Source: an uncultured Burkholderiaceae bacterium
GTDB taxonomy: Bacteria > Pseudomonadota > Gammaproteobacteria > Burkholderiales > Burkholderiaceae
Reading direction: 5' to 3'
NCBI GenBank assembly: GCA_937871985.1
Contig: CALMPB010000249.1
Coordinates: 1-59,744, forward strand
DNA length: 59,744 nucleotides
A program made the translations under genes and the position numbers. This document shows positions 29,817 to 39,125 of this stretch, piece by piece; position 1 is the stretch's first letter, and every line of letters starts with the position of its first letter. The notes under the pieces are model-generated. The model was not told the DNA's origin. It made no database searches and saw nothing but the letters and a program-made list of their open reading frames with translations.

Positions 29817-30221
29817 ATGGGACGCCATAGGTCCAAACCGAATCCGGGGCGCAATACCCGGCTGGCCGACCAGATCCAGAAGGATCTGGCCGGGCTCATT
29901 CAGCGCGAGCTCGATGTTTCGCGCGCCGGCCTGGTTACGCTCACCGGAGTCGACCTGTCGGCCGATTACGCGCACGCCAAAGTGTATTTTTCGGTGCTGG
30001 GCGCCGAGCCCGAGGTTGCGGCCGCCGCGCTCAACGAAAAGGCGGGCTGGCTGCATTCCTTGCTGTTCAAGCTTTTGCATATCCATACCGTTCCGACATT
30101 GCGGTTCATCCACGATGATCAACTGGCGCGGGGCATCGAGCTTTCCCAGATCATCGACCAGGCCAACAAGCCGCAAACGTATTCCGCGGTTCCTGACGAC
30201 GACCCCGACGAACAGCCCTGA
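29817..30221 (+). CDS. rbfA: 30S ribosome-binding factor RbfA
   Basis: Cold-shock 30S maturation factor. The 134-residue protein has the KH-type fold blocks [31 protein letters not shown] and [19 protein letters not shown] short acidic tail (PDDDPDEQP) follows. It lies between infB and truB in the standard order. Confidence 0.95.
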   Translation: MGRHRSKPNPGRNTRLADQIQKDLAGLIQRELDVSRAGLVTLTGVDLSADYAHAKVYFSVLGAEPEVAAAALNEKAGWLHSLLFKLLHIHTVPTLRFIHDDQLARGIELSQIIDQANKPQTYSAVPDDDPDEQP

Positions 30222-30258
30222 GCGGCTGTCGTTTTATTTTATTGAACGAGAATAGACG

Positions 30259-31014
30259 ATGGCTTCCCGACGCGGGCAGATGCTCGATGGTGTCCTGTTG
30301 CTCGACAAGCCCGAAGGCCTGTCGAGCAATCACGCCCTGCAGCGCGCCAAGCGCGCGCTGGATGCGCGCAAGGCGGGGCATACGGGCACGCTGGATCCTT
30401 TCGCCAGCGGCCTGCTCGTCTGTTGCTTTGGTCGAGCCACCAAGATCTCGGGCAATATGCTCGAGGCGGACAAAGTCTATTCGGCCACCCTGCGCTTCGG
30501 CGAGGAAACCGATAGCGGCGACTTGACCGGCAACATTACGTTCCAGGCGCCCGCTTCGTTCCAAGGGGTGCAGCGGCATGAACTGGAGGCGGCGCTGGGG
30601 GGCTTCCGGGGCGAAATCGAACAGATTCCGCCCATGTATTCGGCGCTCAAGCGCGACGGCAAGCCGCTGTACGAGTATGCCCGCCAGGGAATCGAGCTGG
30701 AACGGCCCGCCCGGCGATTGACGATTTACGAGTTGGAAATACAGAGTTTCACGGGGCGGGAAGCTCAACTGCTGGTGCATTGCAGCAAAGGCACGTATAT
30801 CCGGACGCTGGCGCAGGATATTGGCCGCCGGCTCGGCTGCGGCGCTCATTTGATTGCCCTGCGCCGAACCAAGGCGGGGCCGTTCGACCTGAAGGACGGC
30901 ATCGCCCTGGATGCTTTGCAAACCATGTCTGCGCCTCAGACCACATTATTGGCACTGGATGCCGTCCCTGCCGGCCTCTTGCCGGCGGGTTTCAAATTAA
31001 AGGACGAATTATGA
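30259..31014 (+). CDS. truB: tRNA pseudouridine-55 synthase TruB, short form
   Basis: Makes pseudouridine 55 in the T loop of tRNAs. The catalytic motif GTLDPFASG holds Asp46, and downstream blocks ([35 protein letters not shown]) are intact. At 251 residues it stops near the point where E. coli TruB (314 residues) begins its PUA domain. The stop overlaps the typA start by ATGA. The enzyme should still be active because the catalytic domain is complete. Confidence 0.94.
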   Translation: MASRRGQMLDGVLLLDKPEGLSSNHALQRAKRALDARKAGHTGTLDPFASGLLVCCFGRATKISGNMLEADKVYSATLRFGEETDSGDLTGNITFQAPASFQGVQRHELEAALGGFRGEIEQIPPMYSALKRDGKPLYEYARQGIELERPARRLTIYELEIQSFTGREAQLLVHCSKGTYIRTLAQDIGRRLGCGAHLIALRRTKAGPFDLKDGIALDALQTMSAPQTTLLALDAVPAGLLPAGFKLKDEL

Positions 31015-32831
31015 ATCGCGCTTTGCGCAACGTAGCCATTATTGCGCACGTTGACCATGGAAAAACCACATTGGTGGATCAGTTGCTGCGTCAGTCGGGC
31101 ACGTTCCGGGACAACCAGCAGGTTTCCGAGCGTGTCATGGACTCCGGCGACATCGAGAAGGAACGCGGGATCACCATTCTTTCCAAGAATTGCGCCGTCG
31201 AGTACGAAGGCACCCACATCAACATCGTCGACACCCCGGGACACGCCGATTTCGGCGGCGAGGTCGAGCGCGTGCTGTCCATGGTGGACGGCGTGCTGCT
31301 GCTGGTCGACGCGGTCGAAGGCCCCATGCCCCAGACCCGGTTCGTGACGCGCAAGGCGCTGGCGCTGGGGCTCAAGCCCATCGTCGTCGTCAACAAGGTG
31401 GATCGCCCGGGCGCCCGCATCGATCACGTCATCAACGCCACGTTCGACCTGTTCGACAAGCTGGGCGCCACCGAAGAGCAACTGGACTTCCCCATCGTCT
31501 ACGCCTCGGGCCTGGCCGGCTACGCGGGCCTGGATCCGGACGTGCGCGAGGGCGACATGCGTCCTTTGTTCGAAGCGATACTCAAGTACGTGCCCCAGCG
31601 CCATGACGACATCGACGGCGCCATGCAGCTGCAGATCATTTCGCTGGACTACAACAGCTACGTCGGCAAGATCGGCATCGGCCGGGTCAATCGCGGGCGT
31701 GTACGCGCCGGCCAGGACGTCGTGGTCAAGTTCGGCCCCGAGGGCGAGCCCATCAAGGGCCGCATCAATCAGGTGCTGCAGTTCCACGGACTGGAGCGCG
31801 TGCAGGTTCCCGAGGCCGAAGCCGGCGACATCGTGCTGATCAACGGCATCGAGGAGATCGGCATCGGCTGCACGGTGACCGATCCGCTGGTGCAGGAAGC
31901 CTTGCCGATGCTGCGCATCGACGAGCCGACCTTGACCATGAACTTCATGGTCAATTCCTCGCCGCTGGCCGGCCGCGAGGGCAAGTTCGTGACCAGCCGC
32001 CAGTTGCGCGACCGCCTGGAGCGCGAGCTCAAGTCCAATGTGGCGCTGCGCGTCAACCCCACCGCCGACGACATGGTGTTCGAAGTGCGCGGCCGGGGCG
32101 AGCTGCATTTGACCATTCTGCTGGAAAACATGCGCCGCGAAGGCTACGAGCTGGCCGTGTCGCGTCCGCAGGTGCTGCTCAAGGAAATCGACGGCGTCCG
32201 CATGGAACCGTTCGAGCTGCTGACGGTGGACGTCGAGGACGGCCACCAGGGCGCGGTCATGGAAGAGCTGGGCCGCCGCAAGGGCGATCTGCAGGACATG
32301 CAGCCCGATGGCCGCGGCCGCACGCGCCTGGAGTACCGCATTCCCGCCCGCGGGCTTATCGGGTTCCAGAGCGAATTCCTGACCCTGACGCGCGGCACCG
32401 GCCTGATGAGCCATATTTTCGATGACTACGCGCCGATGCGCGAGGGCGGCGTCGGCGACCGCCGCAACGGGGTGCTGATCAGCCAGGACGACGGGGCCGC
32501 GGTGGCCTACGCCTTGTGGAAGCTGCAGGATCGCGGCCGCATGTTCGTCAGCCCCGGCGATGCCCTGTACGAAGGCATGATCATCGGCATCCACAGCCGC
32601 GACAACGACCTGGTCGTCAATCCGATCAAGGAAAAGAAGCTGACCAACATCCGCACCACCAGCAAGGACGAGCATATCGATCTGGTGCCGCCAATTCGCA
32701 TGTCGCTTGAGTACGCCGTCGAGTTCATCAGCGACGACGAGCTGGTGGAAGTCACGCCCAAGTCCATCCGCCTGCGCAAGCGCCATCTGCAAGAGCACGA
32801 ACGCCGCCGCGCCGCGCGCGAAGGCAGCTGA
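31011..32831 (+). CDS. typA: Ribosome-associated GTPase TypA/BipA
   Basis: Translational GTPase of the elongation factor family, involved in ribosome assembly and stress response. The 606-residue product from ATG 31011 has [15 protein letters not shown], the ERGITI switch I sequence, [12 protein letters not shown] and NKVDRPGAR, then the EF-G-like domains III and V and the BipA-specific C-terminal domain. A frame extends to 30780 inside truB but has no family similarity. It is last in the operon. Confidence 0.96.
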   Translation: MNRALRNVAIIAHVDHGKTTLVDQLLRQSGTFRDNQQVSERVMDSGDIEKERGITILSKNCAVEYEGTHINIVDTPGHADFGGEVERVLSMVDGVLLLVDAVEGPMPQTRFVTRKALALGLKPIVVVNKVDRPGARIDHVINATFDLFDKLGATEEQLDFPIVYASGLAGYAGLDPDVREGDMRPLFEAILKYVPQRHDDIDGAMQLQIISLDYNSYVGKIGIGRVNRGRVRAGQDVVVKFGPEGEPIKGRINQVLQFHGLERVQVPEAEAGDIVLINGIEEIGIGCTVTDPLVQEALPMLRIDEPTLTMNFMVNSSPLAGREGKFVTSRQLRDRLERELKSNVALRVNPTADDMVFEVRGRGELHLTILLENMRREGYELAVSRPQVLLKEIDGVRMEPFELLTVDVEDGHQGAVMEELGRRKGDLQDMQPDGRGRTRLEYRIPARGLIGFQSEFLTLTRGTGLMSHIFDDYAPMREGGVGDRRNGVLISQDDGAAVAYALWKLQDRGRMFVSPGDALYEGMIIGIHSRDNDLVVNPIKEKKLTNIRTTSKDEHIDLVPPIRMSLEYAVEFISDDELVEVTPKSIRLRKRHLQEHERRRAAREGS

Positions 32832-32850
32832 TCGCTCCTCCCGTCCGAAA

Positions 32851-32880
32851 ACGCAGCCTGTCCGGGCTGCGTTTTTTTTT
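32851..32880 (+). terminator. Intrinsic terminator after typA
   Basis: AACGCAGCC (32851-32859) and GGCTGCGTT (32866-32874) form a perfect 9-bp stem with a 6-base loop, continuing into a T run to 32880. Confidence 0.9.
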
Positions 32881-32988
32881 GGATGGGAGGGTTGCGCCAG
32901 GGCGATCGCTCCGTGTTTTCCCTCCTTCTGCAGTTCCGGGATAACGATTTGCAGGGCGAGGATAGTGGAATCCGGCCGGATACTCATA

Positions 32989-33030
32989 ATGGTCTCGAGG
33001 ATGAATAAAAAATACTCAACAGGAGACCAT
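32989..33030 (+). promoter_or_regulatory. Inverted repeat covering the ribosome site of the SDR gene
   Basis: ATGGTCTC (32989-32996) and GAGACCAT (33023-33030) are perfect complements. The right arm overlaps the AGGAG ribosome site of the gene starting at 33035, so a hairpin in the mRNA could hide it. Confidence 0.4.
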
Positions 33031-33034
33031 CATC

Positions 33035-33823
33035 ATGAAAGGACTACAGGGCAAGACCGTCATCGTGACGGGGGCTGCCACCATCATCGGGGCGGCCGTC
33101 GCGCGGGAGTTCCATGCACGCGGCGCGCGCGCGGTCATCGCGGACATCGATGAAGCGGGGGGCGAGGCGCTTGCCGGGGAATTGGGCGAGGGCGCGCTGT
33201 TCGTCAAGACGGACATCACCGACGACGGGCAGATCGAGCATTGCGTGCGCCGCGCCGTCGATATGTTCGGCGGCGTGGATTTCCTGGTCAACCTGGCTTG
33301 CAGCTATGTGGACAACGGCATCGAGGCGACCCGCGACGACTGGCTGGGCAGCTACAACGTCAACGTGGTGGGCGCGGTCATGATGATGAAGGCGTGCCGT
33401 CCCGAGATGATCAAGCGGGGCGGCGGAGCCATCGTCAATTTCAGCAGCATCAGCGCCAAGGTGGCGCAGACCGGCCGCTGGCTCTACCCCGTCAGCAAGG
33501 CCGCCATGGCCCAGCTCACGCGGAACATGGCCATGGATCTGGCGCCCGACAAGATACGCGTCAATTCGGTTTCCCCGGGCTGGACATGGTCGCGCGTGAT
33601 GGACGAGCTCAGCCAGGGCAATCGGGCCAAGACCGACAAGGTGGCCGCGCCCTACCATTTGCTGGGGCGTGTCGGCGACCCCGAGGAAGTGGCGCAGGGA
33701 GTGGTCTTCCTGTGTTCGTCGAACGCCTCGTTCATCACCGGCACCGATCTGGCTGTCGACGGCGGCTATTCGGCCATGGGGCCGGAGCAGGCCGTCCCCG
33801 CGATTCCCCGTCTTTGCGAATGA
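33035..33823 (+). CDS. Short-chain dehydrogenase/reductase, unusual cofactor motif
   Basis: NAD(P)-dependent oxidoreductase of 262 residues; substrate unknown. The catalytic Tyr151 and Lys155 (YPVSK) and the upstream Ser cluster (NFSSIS) are present, as is the C-terminal TGTDLAVDGGY. The glycine motif TGxxxGxG reads TGAATIIG, with Ile in place of the second Gly, and the NNAG motif reads NLAC. A ribosome site AGGAG precedes the ATG. The flavin monooxygenase gene starts 16 bases downstream, so the two probably form an operon acting on an alcohol/ketone pair. Confidence 0.88.
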   Translation: MKGLQGKTVIVTGAATIIGAAVAREFHARGARAVIADIDEAGGEALAGELGEGALFVKTDITDDGQIEHCVRRAVDMFGGVDFLVNLACSYVDNGIEATRDDWLGSYNVNVVGAVMMMKACRPEMIKRGGGAIVNFSSISAKVAQTGRWLYPVSKAAMAQLTRNMAMDLAPDKIRVNSVSPGWTWSRVMDELSQGNRAKTDKVAAPYHLLGRVGDPEEVAQGVVFLCSSNASFITGTDLAVDGGYSAMGPEQAVPAIPRLCE

Positions 33824-33839
33824 TTCCAGGAGCTTCGTC

Positions 33840-35363
33840 ATGAAAATAGCGATTATCGGCGCCGGTTTTGGCGGCCTGAGCTCGGCCAAGGTACTCAAGC
33901 AGTTCGGACACGACGTCATCGTCTTCGAAAAAGCTCCGGACGTCGGCGGCGTGTGGAGCGCCACGCGCCGCTATCCCGGCTTGCGCACGCAGAACAATAA
34001 AGACACTTATTGCCTTTCCGACTTTCCCATGCCCAAGTCCTACCCGGAGTGGCCTTCGGGCCAACAGGTGCAGGAATACCTGGCCGCCTATGCCCGGCAT
34101 TTCGATCTCGATCCGCTGGTCCAACTGCATACCGAGGTGCTGCAGGCCGAGCCCGTCGGCGAAAGCGGCTGGATGCTGACGGTGCGCGACACGCACACCG
34201 GCCAGACGGCTCAGCATACCGCGGAGCATCTCGTGGTGGCCAACGGCATTTTTTCCGAGCCTTTCATCCCCCCCTATGCCGGCGCCGCGGAATACCAGGC
34301 GGCGGGCGGAGTGCTGTGCGCCACCTCGCAGTTCAACGATCTGGAACAGGCGCGTGGCAAGAACGTACTGGTCGTGGGATACGGCAAATCGTCCTGCGAC
34401 GTGGCGGCGGCGGTCGGCGAGGTGGCCGCCTCGACCACTGTCGTGGCCAAGGAGCTCATATGGAAGATGCCGCGCAAGATCCTCAATGTGCTCAATTTCA
34501 AATACCTGATGCTGACCCGGCTGGGCGAGGGGCTTTTCCCGTACATCGAGCTGCGCGGGTTCGAGCGCTTTTTGCACGGGCCGGGCAAGGCGGTGCGAAA
34601 CAACATGCTGGGCAGCCTGCAGTCGGTCGCAACCCGCCAGCTTGGCCTCAAGAAGCTGGGGCTGGTGCCGCCTGGATCGTTCGAGCGCATCGCCCGCAGC
34701 ACCGTCAGCCTGGCGACGGACGAACTGTATGACCAGGTCGCCAAGGGAACGACCCAGGTGGCCAGGGAATGCGAGATCGTGCGCCTGCTGGCGCAGGACG
34801 GCCGTCCTGCCGCGCAATTGAGCGACGGGCGCACGGTCTATGCGGATTATGTGATTTGCGGAACGGGCTTCCGGCAGGTCGTGCCGTTTTTCTCCGAGGC
34901 GCTGCAAAAGCGGCTTACCGACGAGCGCGGCAATTTCCAGCTTTATCACCAGGTGCATCCGGTGGACGTGCCCAGGCTGTCGTTCTGCGGCTATAACTCG
35001 TCGTTCTTCAGCCCCCTTAGCGCCGAGGTCGCCGCGCTATGGACGGCGAACTACCTGATGGGACAGGCGCGCCTGCCTTCCCGCGACGAAATGCTGGCCC
35101 ATGTGCAGAAACGCTTGAAATGGATGGAGGAGCGCACCGAGGGCAAGCACGCCAGGGGCACGAACATCATCCCGTTCTCCATGCACAACGTGGACGAGAT
35201 GCTGGGCGACATCGGCATCAATGTCAGCGGGTTCAAGCGATTCAAGCAGTGGCTGATGCCGCCCAGCGCCAAGGATTACCAGGTGATCACGAAGCGCCTG
35301 CTGAAACGGCAGGAGTCCGGCGCGGCCGGAGCCCGCGTGGGCAGGCTGCAGCCCGGCGACTGA
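33840..35363 (+). CDS. Flavin-containing monooxygenase-like NAD(P)/FAD oxidoreductase
   Basis: The 507-residue protein has an N-terminal FAD-binding IGAGFGGLSSAKVL, the FMO/Baeyer-Villiger-like GGVWSATRRYPGLRTQ segment, and a second nucleotide-binding motif VVGYGKSSCDVAAAVG. The strict Baeyer-Villiger fingerprint (FxGxxxHxxxW) is not present between them; the region reads CATSQFNDLE. It therefore resembles FMO-type hydroxylases more than classical BVMOs. The start is ATG 33840, shortly after the SDR gene. The SDR/monooxygenase pair suggests catabolism of a non-sugar alcohol or ketone; the substrate is unknown. Confidence 0.85.
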   Translation: MKIAIIGAGFGGLSSAKVLKQFGHDVIVFEKAPDVGGVWSATRRYPGLRTQNNKDTYCLSDFPMPKSYPEWPSGQQVQEYLAAYARHFDLDPLVQLHTEVLQAEPVGESGWMLTVRDTHTGQTAQHTAEHLVVANGIFSEPFIPPYAGAAEYQAAGGVLCATSQFNDLEQARGKNVLVVGYGKSSCDVAAAVGEVAASTTVVAKELIWKMPRKILNVLNFKYLMLTRLGEGLFPYIELRGFERFLHGPGKAVRNNMLGSLQSVATRQLGLKKLGLVPPGSFERIARSTVSLATDELYDQVAKGTTQVARECEIVRLLAQDGRPAAQLSDGRTVYADYVICGTGFRQVVPFFSEALQKRLTDERGNFQLYHQVHPVDVPRLSFCGYNSSFFSPLSAEVAALWTANYLMGQARLPSRDEMLAHVQKRLKWMEERTEGKHARGTNIIPFSMHNVDEMLGDIGINVSGFKRFKQWLMPPSAKDYQVITKRLLKRQESGAAGARVGRLQPGD

Positions 35364-35418
35364 GGGTGCGAACCGGCGGGCGGGCAGCTCGGCGCGGCTC
35401 GCTTGAGCGTGCCGGCGC

Positions 35419-36420
35419 CTAGCCGCGCAGGGTTTGCGACGGCAGTTCGTTGAATTGCTGCCGGTAGGCGGCGGTGAAGTGGCCAAGATGCCCGAATCCC
35501 CAGGCCATGGCGATTTGCGTGACGTTGCTGCGGGCGCCGGTATCGCGGGCCTGGATCAGCGTTTCGCGCACGCGCTGCAGGCGCACCAGGCGCAGGTAGG
35601 CCATGGGGGTGGTGCCATGGTATTGCTGGAAGCCTGCGTACAGGCTGCGCACGCTTACCGCCGCATGCCGGGCGATGTCGCCGACGGTGATGGGCTGGCC
35701 GCAATGCTCGGCGATGTAGGCCTGGGCGCGCTGGATGTAGCCGGGAGCCGGCGTGGGGGCGTTATGTTGCAGTGCACTGCTGTAGTTATGGGGCTGGCCC
35801 AGAAGCAGGGACGAGACCAGCAGTTGCTCCACCTGGGCGGCAAGCAGGGGATGTTGCGCTGCGTTATCGGTGAATTGGCTGCCGGCGAGGAAAAGCACCA
35901 GATTGCGCCAGGCTTGTCCCTGCCCCTGGCGTAGATCCATGCCCAGTTCGAACTCCAGGGGCTTGGGCAGCGCATGGCCCAGCAAATTGCCGCAGGCGGT
36001 TTCCAGGGCGGGCCGTTCGATGCGCACGATGAGCTGGTCGCATTGGCCCTGCCAGCGCATGTGCAGCGGCAGCGACGGGGTGACGACCGACGCGCAGGCG
36101 GGGTCGGAGACGATGGTGCGCGCGCCGCACTGGATGCGGGCGGAGCCCGCCAGGGGCATTTGCACCAGCAGGAAGTCGTCGAGGCATTCGGGTTCGATGG
36201 TGACGTCGGCGCCGTAGCGCAGGCGGTTCAGCGAGATGCCGCCGATGGCGAGGTGATCCATTTGCGCGTCCAGGCGCTGGCGCCTGCCGCATACGCCCAG
36301 GGCGTGGGGCTTGAAGATGCGCCCGACGTTGCTGCGGGTTTCGTCGAGGTCTTTCGAGTGGAATAGCCGATAGGGGGCCAGGCCCGTGGCGGGTTGAGGC
36401 GTGGTAGGCAGGGTATTCAT
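35419..36420 (-). CDS. AraC-family transcriptional regulator
   Basis: The 333-residue protein has an N-terminal AraC-binding-like (cupin-type) domain and a C-terminal double helix-turn-helix: ITVGDIARHAAVSVRSLYAGF and VTQIAMAWGFGHLGHFTAAYR (the latter lacks its last residues here). It converges on the monooxygenase gene and is divergent from the cyclase gene across a 209-base AT-rich spacer, so it likely controls one or both flanking units. Confidence 0.88.
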   Translation of the reverse strand: MNTLPTTPQPATGLAPYRLFHSKDLDETRSNVGRIFKPHALGVCGRRQRLDAQMDHLAIGGISLNRLRYGADVTIEPECLDDFLLVQMPLAGSARIQCGARTIVSDPACASVVTPSLPLHMRWQGQCDQLIVRIERPALETACGNLLGHALPKPLEFELGMDLRQGQGQAWRNLVLFLAGSQFTDNAAQHPLLAAQVEQLLVSSLLLGQPHNYSSALQHNAPTPAPGYIQRAQAYIAEHCGQPITVGDIARHAAVSVRSLYAGFQQYHGTTPMAYLRLVRLQRVRETLIQARDTGARSNVTQIAMAWGFGHLGHFTAAYRQQFNELPSQTLRG

Positions 36421-36629
36421 CGCGCCCTCGCTGGATTCGCGTCGCGCGCTTGGGGGGCGCTGCGACGAACACGAATTGATTGACTGATGCAGCGTTAGTG
36501 TATTAATTTAAGGTTAAAGCAACTGATTTGTAAAGAGGGGATAACACCGTGCTTCCCGCAGGGCGTTGCGGTGCTAAAACCTGCATAATCCCTTTAGATT
36601 TTCCACGTTAATAATCCATGGAGACTTTC

Positions 36630-37412
36630 ATGAGCAACGCCGCTATTTCCCTTGTCGAACAACTGGCGCAGGGCAAACTCCAGGTCATCGACCTCACCCA
36701 CACCCTTTCTCCCGATTTCCCGCCCTTGCAGCTGCCCCCCCAGTTCGGCCAGGTTACCGCGTTCAAAATGGAAACCATTTCGCATTACGACGAGGCCGGC
36801 CCCGCCTGGTACTGGAACAACTTCACCTGTGGCGAACACACCGGCACGCACTTCGATGCGCCCGCGCACTGGGTTACCGGCAAAGACTACCCCCATAACA
36901 CGGTCGACACCATCGAGGCCGAAAACTTCATCGCGCCGGCCGTCGTCATCGACGCCAGCAAAGAGGTCGCCCAGAACGAAGACTGGCTGCTGACCGTCGA
37001 TTTCCTCAAAAAATGGGAAGCCGAACACGGCAAGATTCCGGCCGGGGCCTGGGTGCTGTTCCGCACCGACTGGTCGCACCGCCTCAGCAACCCGGCTTCC
37101 TACGTCAACATGAAGGAAGACGGCGCCCATACGCCCGGGCCCACCCAGGAGACGGTCGAATGGCTCATCAAGGAACGCAATGTGCACGGGTTCGGGGTGG
37201 AAACCATCAATACCGATGCCGGCCAGTCCTATGCCTGGCCCGTTCCCTATCCTTGCCACACTCTCATGCATGGCGCCAACAAGTACGGCCTGCAATGCCT
37301 GAACAATCTGGACAAGCTGCCGGCCACCGGCGTCGTCATCATTTCGGCGCCCCTCAAGATCCAGAAAGGTTCGGGCAGCCCGCTGCGCGTGCTGGCCGTG
37401 CTGGGCGCCTAA
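36630..37412 (+). CDS. Cyclase/kynurenine formamidase-like metal-dependent hydrolase
   Basis: Member of the family of kynurenine formamidase, isatin hydrolase and polyketide-type cyclases. The signature HTGTHFDAPAHW is intact and supplies metal ligands; further blocks are VIDLTHTLSPDFPP and GFGVETINTDAGQS. I choose ATG 36630 because GGAG lies 8 bases before it; ATG 36618 would add four residues. The 260-residue length is normal. The specific substrate cannot be told from sequence. It is followed 36 bases later by an FAD oxidoreductase. Confidence 0.87.
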   Translation: MSNAAISLVEQLAQGKLQVIDLTHTLSPDFPPLQLPPQFGQVTAFKMETISHYDEAGPAWYWNNFTCGEHTGTHFDAPAHWVTGKDYPHNTVDTIEAENFIAPAVVIDASKEVAQNEDWLLTVDFLKKWEAEHGKIPAGAWVLFRTDWSHRLSNPASYVNMKEDGAHTPGPTQETVEWLIKERNVHGFGVETINTDAGQSYAWPVPYPCHTLMHGANKYGLQCLNNLDKLPATGVVIISAPLKIQKGSGSPLRVLAVLGA

Positions 37413-37448
37413 GGCGTTAACCAGGACGTTTTCCCATAAAGGACGGGT

Positions 37449-39047
37449 ATGGCTACTTCGAATACACAGATCATCGTCATCGGCAGCGGCATGAACTCCC
37501 TGGTTTGCGCCGCTGTGCTGGCCAAGCGGGGCAAATCGGTGCTGGTGCTGGAACGCAACGACCGGGCCGGGGGGTGCATACGCACCGAAGAGCTTTTCCC
37601 CGGCTTCCAGCACGAGGTCATGTCCTCCTGGTATCCGTTGTTCGTGTCCGGAGGCGCCTACCCTGAACTCAAGGACGACCTGGCCGCCGCCGGGGTCGAG
37701 TTCGTGTCCAACGGCTATTCCACCGGCATCGTCATGCCCGACGGCCGCTCGCTGGCCCTGCGCGAGGACATCGAAGACTCCATCAAGCGCATCGAAGCCA
37801 TCGCGCCAGGCGACGGCCAGGCCTTCGGCGCCATGGCTTCGCAGCTGTTCGGCAAGGACGCCGCGCTTACCTTCGGCCTGCTGGGCAATTCGCCCTATGG
37901 CTGGAAAATGGTTCGCCTGCTGTTTTCCGAGTGGCGCAAGCGCGGCATGGACGGCCTGATGGAGTTCGGCTCCGAGTCCATCGAAAGCTTCCGGCGCTGG
38001 GCCGAGCGCAGCATACAGTCCGACCTCGTGCGGGCCATGATCAGCCCCTGGGTGCTGCATACGGGCCTGGGGCCCGACGAGGCCAGTTCCGCCCTGATCG
38101 GCAAGCTTACCTTCGCGGCCGTGGTGGCGGGCGGCATGCCCATTGTAAAAGGCGGCAGCCAGAACATCGTCAAGGGCCTGCAGGCCATCATCGAAAAGCA
38201 CGGTGGGCGCGTGCAAACCGGCACCAACGTCGATTCCATCCAGATCGAGGGCGGCCGCGCCACGGGCGTGGTGGCCGGCGGCGCCACGTATGCGGCCTCG
38301 GAGGCCGTGGTGTGCAACGTGACGCCGCCCCAGTTGTACGGCAAGCTGCTGACCGACGCGCCCGAGGCTCTGCGCGGCCGCGCCAAGGCGTATCGCTTCG
38401 GGCGGGGCTGCATGCAGATCCATTTTGCCCTGAACGCTCCGCCGGCCTGGCGCGACCCCGAATTGCTGAAGATGCCGCTGGTGCACCTCACCGAAAGCAT
38501 GGAAAACGTATGCGCTTCGGTGGTGCAGGCCAACAACGGCCTGCTGCCCAGCCATTCCACCATCGCCATCGGCCAGCCCGTGGCCATCGATCCTTCCCGC
38601 GCCCCTGAAGGCAAATGGATTCTATGGCTGCAACTGCAGGAAATGCCCAACAAGGTCAGGGGCGATGCCCTCAACCAGATTCCGGCGCCGGCCGACGGGC
38701 GCTGGACCGAGGCGGTGCGCGAGGCGGTCGCCGACCGCATCCAGGCCCGCATCGAGACCGTCATGCCGGGGCTGTCGTCGTCCATCATCGGCCGGCGCGC
38801 CTATTCGCCCGCCGACCTGGAAGCCATGAATTGCAATCTGGTGGGCGGCGATCCCTATTCCGGCGTATGCTCGCCCGACCAGTTTTTCTGGCTCAGGCCG
38901 TTTGCGGGCGCAAACGGCGTGCGCGGCCACCGCACCTCGTGCAAAAACGTCTACCAGATCGGGGCGTCCACGCATCCCGGCCCCGGCCTGGGCGGCGGCT
39001 CGGGCTACATGGTGGCCCAGCAACTGGCTCCGAAGGCCGCTCGGTAA
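37449..39047 (+). CDS. Phytoene-desaturase-like FAD-dependent oxidoreductase
   Basis: Large flavoprotein of the COG1233 group (phytoene desaturase, carotenoid isomerase, PYROXD2). The 532-residue product opens with a dinucleotide-binding motif VIGSGMNSLVCAAVLAKRG followed by VLERNDRAGGCIRTEE, and closes with IGASTHPGPGLGGGSGYM. No carotenoid genes are nearby, so pigment synthesis is unlikely. Placement behind the cyclase suggests a dehydrogenation step in the same pathway. Confidence 0.85.
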   Translation: MATSNTQIIVIGSGMNSLVCAAVLAKRGKSVLVLERNDRAGGCIRTEELFPGFQHEVMSSWYPLFVSGGAYPELKDDLAAAGVEFVSNGYSTGIVMPDGRSLALREDIEDSIKRIEAIAPGDGQAFGAMASQLFGKDAALTFGLLGNSPYGWKMVRLLFSEWRKRGMDGLMEFGSESIESFRRWAERSIQSDLVRAMISPWVLHTGLGPDEASSALIGKLTFAAVVAGGMPIVKGGSQNIVKGLQAIIEKHGGRVQTGTNVDSIQIEGGRATGVVAGGATYAASEAVVCNVTPPQLYGKLLTDAPEALRGRAKAYRFGRGCMQIHFALNAPPAWRDPELLKMPLVHLTESMENVCASVVQANNGLLPSHSTIAIGQPVAIDPSRAPEGKWILWLQLQEMPNKVRGDALNQIPAPADGRWTEAVREAVADRIQARIETVMPGLSSSIIGRRAYSPADLEAMNCNLVGGDPYSGVCSPDQFFWLRPFAGANGVRGHRTSCKNVYQIGASTHPGPGLGGGSGYMVAQQLAPKAAR

Positions 39048-39125
39048 CTCTGTCTGGCCCCCCCGTGCCATCGGACGAGGGTGCGTCCTGAAGCCGTTGG
39101 CTGGGCGGCTGTTATCTCGCAGCGG

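Noticed and set aside
30936..32987. 683-codon antisense frame opposite typA
   Set aside because: Shadow frame crossing the typA terminator with no recognisable domain.
36594..38555. 653-codon antisense frame opposite the cyclase and FAD oxidoreductase genes
   Set aside because: Crosses two well-supported genes and their spacer; composition is that of a shadow.
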